A stretch of DNA of 11,957 bases. Origin: Rhodoferax sp. GTDB taxonomy: Bacteria; Pseudomonadota; Gammaproteobacteria; Burkholderiales; Burkholderiaceae_C. Below the pieces are notes generated by a model that saw only the letters and a list, made by a program, of their open reading frames with translations, was not told where the DNA came from and did no database searches. Positions 6,591 to 11,957 of the stretch are shown piece after piece (position 1 is the stretch's first letter; each line of letters opens with the position of its first letter). The stretch covers positions 1 through 11,957 of the forward strand of contig JAQGMQ010000788.1 in assembly GCA_028292305.1 (NCBI GenBank), written 5' to 3'. Position numbers and translations under genes: made by a program.

Positions 6591-7838
6591 TTACTTTACG
6601 CCGATCGGCGCCACGCGGCGGTGCATTTGAAAGAAATTCCACATCATCAGACTCGCGTCGGGCCCGACTTCGGCGTTGAAACGCAACTGCGAATCGCCGC
6701 CGCTCCAGGCGTGGTCGAGACCGTGGATGCGGCACACGCGAACCTGCGAGGTGCGGCCACGCACGTAGTCCAGCACCTGGTAGCCGTGCCGCGGGCTGCT
6801 GCCCACGAGCCGCGCGGGGTGGTCCTGCGCCACCGGCGGATGCGCCATTTCATCGATGTGGTTGACCAGGCGGAACTGCTGCGCCAGCTGCATCAGGTTG
6901 ACGGAGCGCACCACCTTGTCTGCGTCGCCCTGCAGCAGGATCGCCGGCATGCCCGGGAATTCTGGCGACAGCGCCATTTCTTCCACCGCCTGGGCGAGGC
7001 TGTGGCTCGAACCATGTTGCATGGCCGAAAACGCGCCCATGCGTGAATCGGCCGTGCCGAACACCGGCGCCGAATGCAGGCCGACGGCCGCCACCAGTTG
7101 CGGATGGCGCAGCGCGACGATCTGCGCGAGCGCGGCGCCGGCCGAGAGCCCGGCGACATAGACGCGGCTGGCGTCGATGGGCCAGCTTTTCATGACCTTT
7201 TTGATCGCGCCCACCACCCAACGCACCTCGCCACCGCCCTGCTGCGTGGCGCGCAGATGCCAGTGCCAGCAGCGGTTGTGGTCCACCGTGGCCAATTGCT
7301 GCGGATACAACACGGCAAAACCCTTGCGCTGGGCCAGCACGTTCATGCGGGTCCCGTGGGCGAAGTCAGCCGCGGTCTGGGCGCAACCATGCAGCATCAC
7401 GACCAGCGGCATCGGTTTCTTTTGCTCGGCCAACGGGCGCGACGGCACGAACAGCCAGTAGTCCATGCGCCGCGGCGGCGTCATGCCCTCCGCCGGCTCC
7501 AGATAAAACGAACGCAGCCAACGGCCCTGCGGTGCCGCCGCCGGTTTGACCGCGCGTGTCGGCTTGCCTGCAACGCGCAGCTTTGGCGTCTTGGGCGCGG
7601 GTGCACTGCGCACTGCCGCGCGGGAGGCGTTGGGCGCCTGCAGCAGCCCGATCGACTTCAGCACCTTCTTCACGACGCCGGTGCCGGTGCTGGCGCCAGG
7701 CTTGGCGGCCGTTCGCTTGCGTTTGGCTGGCGCAGGCGTGCCGAGCAGGCTGCGCAGGAGTTCCGTTCCCTGCCGCTGCTGGACCTTGCTGAAGCGCTTG
7801 AAACTTTTCAGCCACAAGCTGCTGAGACTTTTGCGCAT
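6591..7838 (-). CDS. PHB-depolymerase-family esterase (alpha/beta hydrolase) with basic N-terminal extension
   Basis: Predicted serine esterase of the PHB depolymerase family, 415 residues. The alpha/beta-hydrolase core spans roughly 105–405. It has the family HGC block (150–152, oxyanion region), the nucleophile elbow GLSAG with Ser232, Asp307 in GDADKVV, and His376 in GLDHAWSGGD. Residues 36–105 form an Ala/Pro/Lys/Arg-rich, probably disordered linker. The first ~35 residues (MRKSLSSLWLKSFKRF...) look basic and amphipathic rather than like a signal peptide, so an intracellular, granule- or membrane-associated enzyme is possible. A PhaR-like palindrome lies just upstream, which supports a PHB link. 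Other esters are possible substrates, since this family includes feruloyl and acetylxylan esterases. The start has no clear Shine-Dalgarno; the bases before it are TTAATTAATTA. Confidence 0.88.
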   Translation of the reverse strand: MRKSLSSLWLKSFKRFSKVQQRQGTELLRSLLGTPAPAKRKRTAAKPGASTGTGVVKKVLKSIGLLQAPNASRAAVRSAPAPKTPKLRVAGKPTRAVKPAAAPQGRWLRSFYLEPAEGMTPPRRMDYWLFVPSRPLAEQKKPMPLVVMLHGCAQTAADFAHGTRMNVLAQRKGFAVLYPQQLATVDHNRCWHWHLRATQQGGGEVRWVVGAIKKVMKSWPIDASRVYVAGLSAGAALAQIVALRHPQLVAAVGLHSAPVFGTADSRMGAFSAMQHGSSHSLAQAVEEMALSPEFPGMPAILLQGDADKVVRSVNLMQLAQQFRLVNHIDEMAHPPVAQDHPARLVGSSPRHGYQVLDYVRGRTSQVRVCRIHGLDHAWSGGDSQLRFNAEVGPDASLMMWNFFQMHRRVAPIGVK

Positions 7839-7855
7839 TAATTAATTAACCAGAT

Positions 7856-7872
7856 TTGCTGCACTGCAGCAA
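7856..7872. promoter_or_regulatory. 17-bp perfect palindrome, candidate PhaR operator
   Basis: TTGCTGCACTGCAGCAA is an 8-bp perfect inverted repeat around one central base and contains CTGC-ACT-GCAG. This fits the CTGC-N3-GCAG pattern reported for the PHB-responsive repressor PhaR of Paracoccus. It lies 17 bases upstream of the start codon of the PHB-depolymerase-family gene, where a bound repressor could block transcription or its start. It is the clearest signal in the 152-base gap to sbcB. No convincing -35/-10 pair is seen; the best is a weak TTGTAT and TAAAAC with a 15-base spacer near 7940–7966 on the minus strand. Confidence 0.55.
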
Positions 7873-7990
7873 TTGTCAGGCTATTGCGCTGGACGTGCGT
7901 ACCGTCGCGTTAATTCTCGGGCAGACCGCGACTAATGCCGTTTTACACACGTTTCAGCGTATACAAACCGAATCAGTCGGAATCATCGGC

Positions 7991-9472
7991 TCAATCGCGC
8001 TCAGGGGCAATGGCCTCGGCATAGTCGTACAGGGCGCCAAGAATCTCCTCGCCGCGCTCGTCGGCGGTTTCCGAAAGCAAGTCGATCTGTGCAAACAACG
8101 CATCCACGCTGCGCGCGCCGCCCTCGCCGTCGAACAGGCGCGCGGCACGGTGGTCTTCCCAACGCGAGGCTTCGGCTTCGCTCAAGGTGTCGGGAAAGTT
8201 GCGCGCGCGGTAACGGAACACCAGCTCCTCGAGCCGCGCGTCGTCAAAACTCGAGCGGGCCGCCGCCAGTTGCGTGGGCGTGAGCCCGCGCAAATGATCG
8301 AGCCGGCGCCGGTCGTCGGCCGACGGAAAGCCGCCATACAGGTCTTCGTCGATGTCGGTCGGCACGGCGGACCCGGGCCGGTGAAACACCTCGGGCCAGA
8401 TCGCGCTCATGTCGGGCAGGGCCGCCGCGGTCTCTGCATGCCGCAGTTGGGCTTCCAGGTCCAGCCCCCAGCGGGCCGCCATCTCGGGCGACAAGGTTTT
8501 CAGCCTGGCGACCACCATCGGCGATTTGTTGAGGTGGATGGTCTTCACCGGGAGCCGCGCCACGCCCGCAGGCAGCGCATCGGCCTTGGTGAACATCCGC
8601 AGGCGGATATCGTCGGCCCTGAGCGTGCCGAGTTCGGCCGGGTCGTGGGCCAGGTCCCAGGCGATGAGCTCGTTGCGGTTGGTCGGGTGCATGGCCAGCG
8701 GCCACATCAGCGCCAGGCAGCCGCGGTCGACGCCGAACATGCCCGAAACATGCAGGAACGGCCGCGCCGCCTGGTGCGTGGTCGGAAGGCCGAGCTCGGC
8801 AGCCACGCGCTCCTTGCGGTGCAGGCCGAGGCAGAAATCAAAGAGACGGGCCTGCGCCGTGCGGATCAGGCGTGCCAGCGCAATCGTGGCGCGCACGTCC
8901 GACAAGGCGTCATGCGCCGCGTCGTGCGCCAGGCCGTTGGCGGCGCTCAGGTGCTCGAGCCTGAAGCTGGCGGCGCCTTCCGCATTTTTCGGCCAGACGA
9001 TGCCCTCGGGCCGCAACGCATGGGCCATGCGCACCACGTCCAGCAGATCCCAGCGGCCGCAATGGTTTTGCCACTCGCGCGCGTACGGGTCGATCAGGTT
9101 GCGCCACAACATGAAGCGCGTGATCTCGTCGTCGAAACGAATGGTGTTGTAGCCCACGCCGATGGTGCCGGGCTGGCCCAAAGCCGCGGCGATCCGCGCG
9201 GCAAACGCGTGCTCGGGCACGCCGCGCTCCAGGCAGGTCTGCGGCGTGATGCCGGTGATCAGGCACGAGGCCGGATCGGGCAGGAAGTCCGGCGCGGGCC
9301 GGCAATACAACATGATGGGCTCGCCGATTTCGTTGAGCTCGGCATCGGTGCGGATAGCGGCAAACTGGGCCGGCCGGTCGCGCCTCACCTGGGCGCCGAA
9401 GGTCTCGTAGTCGTGCCACAGAAACGTCAGCGGCGGGATCTGCGCCACGGGCGCGTCAACAGCGGTGGACAT
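7991..9472 (-). CDS. sbcB: Exonuclease I (3'-5' single-strand DNA exonuclease)
   Basis: Degrades single-stranded DNA 3' to 5' in recombination and mismatch repair. It is 493 residues, against 475 in E. coli. The DEDDh catalytic residues are visible: Asp21 and Glu23 in HDYETFG, Asp114 or Asp115 in RFDDE, and His187 with Asp192 in HDALSD. Further blocks match ExoI closely: RDRPAQFAAIRTD, LITGITPQ, GYNTIRFDDE, RWDLLDVVRMAHALRPEGI and SFRLEHL. The middle (SH3-like) and C-terminal helical domains are present, so the gene looks complete. The start ATG is 4 bases after the rnhA stop (TGA-aatc-ATG), with no strong ribosome binding site of its own. Coupling to rnhA is therefore likely. Confidence 0.97.
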   Translation of the reverse strand: MSTAVDAPVAQIPPLTFLWHDYETFGAQVRRDRPAQFAAIRTDAELNEIGEPIMLYCRPAPDFLPDPASCLITGITPQTCLERGVPEHAFAARIAAALGQPGTIGVGYNTIRFDDEITRFMLWRNLIDPYAREWQNHCGRWDLLDVVRMAHALRPEGIVWPKNAEGAASFRLEHLSAANGLAHDAAHDALSDVRATIALARLIRTAQARLFDFCLGLHRKERVAAELGLPTTHQAARPFLHVSGMFGVDRGCLALMWPLAMHPTNRNELIAWDLAHDPAELGTLRADDIRLRMFTKADALPAGVARLPVKTIHLNKSPMVVARLKTLSPEMAARWGLDLEAQLRHAETAAALPDMSAIWPEVFHRPGSAVPTDIDEDLYGGFPSADDRRRLDHLRGLTPTQLAAARSSFDDARLEELVFRYRARNFPDTLSEAEASRWEDHRAARLFDGEGGARSVDALFAQIDLLSETADERGEEILGALYDYAEAIAPERD

Positions 9473-9476
9473 GATT

Positions 9477-9926
9477 TCAGCGCCGTCCCAGGGCCACTTC
9501 AACACCCTTGTTGGCCAGCATGTCGGCGCGCTCGTTGCCGGGGTTGCCGTTGTGGCCGCGCACCCAGCGCCAGTCGATCTTGTGGCCGCCGCCGGCCACC
9601 AGCGCATCGAGCTGTTGCCACAGCTCGACGTTCTTCACAGGCTCTTTCGAAGCCGTACGCCAGCCGCGCGCCTTCCAGCCCGGCAACCATTCGGTGATGC
9701 CCTTCAGCACGTACTGGCTGTCGAGGTAGAGGGTGATCTGGCAGGGCTGCTTCAGGGCGGTCAGGCCCTGGATCACGGCCATCATCTCCATGCGGTTGTT
9801 GGTGGTGCCCAACTCACCGCCGAAAAGCTCTTTTTCGAGCGTGCCCGACTTCATCAGCACGCCCCAGCCGCCTGGGCCAGGGTTGCCCTTGCAGGCGCCG
9901 TCGGTGTAGATATCGACTTGGTTCAA
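9477..9926 (-). CDS. rnhA: Ribonuclease HI
   Basis: Cuts the RNA strand of RNA–DNA hybrids; cytoplasmic. It is 149 residues from a TTG start (E. coli 155). The start is decided by AGAGGA six bases upstream and by a TTGA overlap with the stop of the methyltransferase gene. It gives MNQVDIYTDGAC, aligned with E. coli MLKQVEIFTDGS. Another TTG two codons earlier abuts the ribosome binding site and is unlikely. The catalytic carboxylates are Asp9 (YTDGAC), Glu47 (NRMEMM), Asp69 (LDSQYV) and Asp135 (ERADMLA). The active-site His125 is in RGHNGNPGN. GNPGPGGWG and the basic handle (WLPGWKARGWRTASKEPVKN) are present. No catalytic residue is missing. Confidence 0.97.
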   Translation of the reverse strand: MNQVDIYTDGACKGNPGPGGWGVLMKSGTLEKELFGGELGTTNNRMEMMAVIQGLTALKQPCQITLYLDSQYVLKGITEWLPGWKARGWRTASKEPVKNVELWQQLDALVAGGGHKIDWRWVRGHNGNPGNERADMLANKGVEVALGRR

Positions 9927-10855
9927 AAACAATCCTCTGAATAATGAACACCCGCAAGTCGCTCACTGCGTGTCTCGGGCACATGCGGTCGCGCCTGTGG
10001 CGGCTGTACGCCCTCCACCCCATGCGGGATAAGGTTCGGGTGAGAGTGGTGTTCGCTGCCAACGGCGCGCGCAGCCACCTCTCGTGAAAAAAGAAGATGC
10101 GTGCGGTGCTGACCGCGGTTGGCCACCGGCACCGGCGCCGCGGCGCGGGCCTTGACCGGCTTCCAGGCTTCCATGAGCCGCATGCCGCGCACGCGTTTGG
10201 TGGCCACCAGGAAATACACGCCGCCGAAGATCGACCACCAGCGTTCGCCGGCGCGGTCCATCCAGTCGAAACGATTGAGCCAGGCTTCACTCGATACCGA
10301 AGGCCGGTAGCAGCCGAAGCGTACCGATTCAACTTCGAAACTCAGCAGTTTCAGCCAGTCGCGCAGCCGCCAGAAGCCGATGAAATCGCCGGCGTCGGGC
10401 AAGTAGAGTTCGCCAAAACCAAGCCGCCGGTAGAGCCGCGCGCGGCGCTGGCGCATGCCCCACAGGCTGGCCGGATTGAAGCCGCAGACCACCACGCGCC
10501 CTTCGGGCACCAGCACCCGTTCAACCTCGCGCAGCGTGGCATGCGGGTCGGGGCTCAGCTCGAGCGCATGCGGCAACAGCACCAGGTCGAGGCTGCTCTC
10601 GGAGAACGGCAGCGCCGCGAAATCGGTGACCACTGCGGCGCTGCGCGGCGCGGGTTCGGCCTCGTCGGTGGCCAGCCAGCGGTGCGGCATGCGGTTGTTG
10701 TGCAGCCCCGCCAAGGCCGGCAAGCCGAGCTGCAGCGCGTGGTAGCCGAAAATGTCCGATACGGCCTCGTCGAAGCGCTCTTGCTCCCAGTCCAGCAGGT
10801 AGCGGCCAGGCGGGGTTTCAAACCACTCCTGCAAACCTATAATTTGACCGCTCAT
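9923..10855 (-). CDS. YafS-like class I SAM-dependent methyltransferase with an atypical C-terminal tail
   Basis: A 310-residue putative methyltransferase; substrate unknown. It resembles E. coli YafS, which sits in the same place between gloB and rnhA. Shared blocks are FGYHALQLG (36–44), the motif around LPFSESSLDLVLLPHALE (82–99), LREVERVLVPEGRVVVCGFNPASLWGMR (108–135), and YFLVATKRVRGMR at 214–226. The Gly-rich SAM motif I is not obvious, as in YafS. The start at 10855 has GGAAG 7 bases upstream; an ATG at 10861 is possible. Residues after about 248 look like translated non-coding sequence and include a repeat remnant (10011–10047). The stop overlaps the rnhA start in TTGA. The start codon overlaps that of the divergent gloB. 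Confidence 0.85.
   Translation of the reverse strand: MSGQIIGLQEWFETPPGRYLLDWEQERFDEAVSDIFGYHALQLGLPALAGLHNNRMPHRWLATDEAEPAPRSAAVVTDFAALPFSESSLDLVLLPHALELSPDPHATLREVERVLVPEGRVVVCGFNPASLWGMRQRRARLYRRLGFGELYLPDAGDFIGFWRLRDWLKLLSFEVESVRFGCYRPSVSSEAWLNRFDWMDRAGERWWSIFGGVYFLVATKRVRGMRLMEAWKPVKARAAAPVPVANRGQHRTHLLFSREVAARAVGSEHHSHPNLIPHGVEGVQPPQARPHVPETRSERLAGVHYSEDCF
10011..10047 (+). repeat. Degenerate copy of a REP-like intergenic palindrome
   Basis: The stretch contains CACCCCATGCGGGATAAGG and then TTCGGGTGAGAG. It resembles the widespread proteobacterial intergenic repeat of the type CTCCCCCTGCGGGAGAGGG followed by TTGGGGTGAGGG. CCC–GCAT–GGG forms a small hairpin core. Such repeats normally lie between genes; here it falls inside the 3' end of the methyltransferase frame, encoding about residues 269–282. 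The family match is from memory of the consensus, not from a search. Confidence 0.4.
10816..10843 (+). promoter_or_regulatory. Predicted sigma-70 promoter of gloB
   Basis: TATAAT at 10838–10843 is a perfect -10 box. TTTCAA at 10816–10821, 16 bases upstream, is a weak -35. The -10 ends 10 bases before the gloB ATG, so the transcript should begin about 0–5 bases before the start codon. No Shine-Dalgarno precedes gloB, which agrees with a nearly leaderless mRNA. The promoter lies inside the first codons of the divergent methyltransferase gene. Confidence 0.55.
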
Positions 10856-11633
10856 GAACATACTTCCGCTGCCCGCCTTCGCGGATAACTACATCTGGCT
10901 GGTACACGACGGTCGCCGTGCGTTGGTGGTGGACCCGGGTGACGCGCAGCCGGTGTTCGACGCGCTGCAGCGTCTTGGCCTGCAGCTGGACACGATTCTA
11001 GTCACGCACCACCACGCGGACCACACGGGCGGCGTGGCGGCATTGCGCGAAGCCACCGGGGCCCAAGTGTACGGGCCCGCACGCGAGAAAATTCCCGAGC
11101 CGGCGCAGCGGCTCAACGGTGGCGACCACATCAGCCTGCCAGGCCTTGGCGGCTTGGCCTTCGAGGTCATCGACGTGCCGGGCCACACCGCGGGCCACAT
11201 CGCGTTCTATTGCGAAAGCCTCGGTGACGCGCCGGCCGTGTTCTGCGGCGACACGCTTTTCTCGGGCGGTTGCGGCCGGCTTTTCGAAGGCACGCCGGCG
11301 CAGATGCTGGTCTCGCTCACGGCGCTGGCCGCCCTGCCCGGCGACACCCGCGTATGCTGCGCCCACGAATACACCCTGAGCAACCTGAAATTTGCGCGGG
11401 CCGTGGAACCTGGCAACGCCGAGCTGGTCCACTACACAGCCCGCTGCGAAGCGCTGCGGGCCGACCACCAGCCCACGCTGCCATCGCGCATCGGGCTGGA
11501 GCGACAGATCAATCCTTTCTTGCGCACCCGCGAGGCCGCCGTGCAGCAGGCCGCAAGGGCGCGCGAACCCCATGCAGACGACGAGAGCAGCGTGCTTGGC
11601 GCGCTGCGTTCCTGGAAAAACAACTTCACATGA
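10854..11633 (+). CDS. gloB: Hydroxyacylglutathione hydrolase (glyoxalase II)
   Basis: Hydrolyses S-lactoylglutathione to lactate and glutathione, the second step of methylglyoxal detoxification; cytoplasmic. It is 259 residues, the usual length. The metallo-beta-lactamase metal ligands are all present: THHHADH (51–57, with His52, His54, Asp56 and His57), His111 in PGHTAGH, bridging Asp133 in FCGDTLF, and His171 in CAHEYT. The C-terminal glutathione-binding domain carries PSRIGLERQINPFLR (210–224). The start ATG shares bases with the start codon of the divergent methyltransferase, and no ribosome binding site precedes it. The stop overlaps the next gene's start (ATGA). Confidence 0.97.
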   Translation: MNILPLPAFADNYIWLVHDGRRALVVDPGDAQPVFDALQRLGLQLDTILVTHHHADHTGGVAALREATGAQVYGPAREKIPEPAQRLNGGDHISLPGLGGLAFEVIDVPGHTAGHIAFYCESLGDAPAVFCGDTLFSGGCGRLFEGTPAQMLVSLTALAALPGDTRVCCAHEYTLSNLKFARAVEPGNAELVHYTARCEALRADHQPTLPSRIGLERQINPFLRTREAAVQQAARAREPHADDESSVLGALRSWKNNFT

Positions 11634-11957
11634 AACTACACCAGTTCATCGGCCTGGCCGCAATCTTGTGGCTCACCGGTTGCGCCAACATCGCACCCAA
11701 GACCGACGGCTCCACCCTTCCCACCACGCCCTCCACTGCCAGCACCACTGCCCCCAAAGCCGCCGCCGAATACCCCCTGGGCCGCCTGCGCCCCATCACC
11801 GCCGCCGAAGCCAGTTCGCGCGGCGTGGCGCAACTCGCGCCACCGGCCGACCTGTGGGAACGCATCCGCCGCGGCTTCGCCATGCCCGACCTGGAAAGCG
11901 ATCTGGTGGTCGACCGCGAGCAGTGGTATGCCACCCGGCCCGACTACATCCAGCGCA
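11630..11957 (+). CDS. mltD: MltD-type membrane-bound lytic murein transglycosylase, lipoprotein (3' end outside window)
   Basis: The first 109 residues of a protein open to the window end. The signal peptide MKLHQFIGLAAILWLTGC ends in a lipobox LTGC, so Cys18 should be lipidated. A Thr/Pro/Ala-rich linker follows (residues 25–45), then PPADLWERIRRGFAMPDLESDLVVDREQWYATRPDYIQR across roughly 71–109. This corresponds to the DLW...-RI-x-GF-x-M region at the start of MltD. The catalytic SLT domain and LysM repeats would lie beyond the window, so the call rests on the N-terminus and on the gloB neighbourhood, which matches mltD–gloB in E. coli. It probably cleaves peptidoglycan from the periplasmic side of the outer membrane. 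The start overlaps the gloB stop by 4 bases (ATGA), so the two are coupled. Confidence 0.8.
   Translation, partial: MKLHQFIGLAAILWLTGCANIAPKTDGSTLPTTPSTASTTAPKAAAEYPLGRLRPITAAEASSRGVAQLAPPADLWERIRRGFAMPDLESDLVVDREQWYATRPDYIQR

Noticed and set aside
7838..7849. TTAATTAATTAA just upstream of the hydrolase start as an insertion or integration footprint
   Set aside because: It is only a 12-bp AT-rich direct repeat of TTAA, with no element, terminal repeats or target duplication around it.
7856..9697. Open frame of 613 codons on the + strand across sbcB and rnhA
   Set aside because: It is antisense to two clearly conserved genes with intact catalytic motifs. Its composition (Arg/Gly/Ala/His-rich) is that of a high-GC shadow frame, and it has no recognisable domain.

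Overview
The window is about 12 kb of GC-rich, densely packed bacterial chromosome. It has 14 protein-coding genes (two cut by the window edges), no RNA gene, no insertion sequence and no gap longer than about 150 bases. Gene content, protein sequence character and order (cysI–DUF934–cysH–cysD–cysN, and mltD–gloB–methyltransferase–rnhA) suggest a betaproteobacterium, most likely Burkholderiales, family Comamonadaceae. A PHB-depolymerase-type gene fits a PHB-storing organism. The taxonomic call is inference from protein character; no search was run.

Region 1 (1–4244, + strand) is an assimilatory sulfate-reduction operon: the C-terminal half of a sirohaem/4Fe-4S sulfite reductase (cysI), a DUF934 accessory protein, an unusually short and divergent CysH-family reductase, and both ATP-sulfurylase subunits (cysD, cysN). 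No APS kinase (cysC) is visible, so these genes make APS rather than PAPS.

Region 2 (4245–5719, + strand) holds a 7Fe ferredoxin (fdxA) and, 2 bases later, a thioredoxin-reductase-like ferredoxin–NADP reductase. Placed directly behind the cys genes, they could form an NADPH-to-ferredoxin chain feeding the sulfite reductase.

Region 3 (5723–10855, - strand), in order of transcription: a YafS-like methyltransferase, rnhA, sbcB (exonuclease I), a PHB-depolymerase-family hydrolase and a secreted beta-rich protein of unknown function. The first three are tightly packed (a 4-base TTGA overlap, then a 4-base gap). The hydrolase has a perfect 17-bp palindrome just upstream that fits the published PhaR operator pattern CTGC-N3-GCAG. 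The secreted protein has a GC-rich leader that folds on paper into a GNRA-capped hairpin right before its ribosome binding site.

Region 4 (10854–11957, + strand): gloB (glyoxalase II) and the start of an MltD-type lytic transglycosylase lipoprotein, overlapping by ATGA. gloB and the methyltransferase are divergent, and their start codons overlap inside one CATG. A perfect TATAAT lies 10 bases before the gloB start, so gloB may be nearly leaderless. No large novel defence or mobile system is present. The most interesting points are the divergent CysH, the PhaR-like palindrome, the head-to-head overlapping starts, the structured leader and a repeat-derived tail on the methyltransferase.
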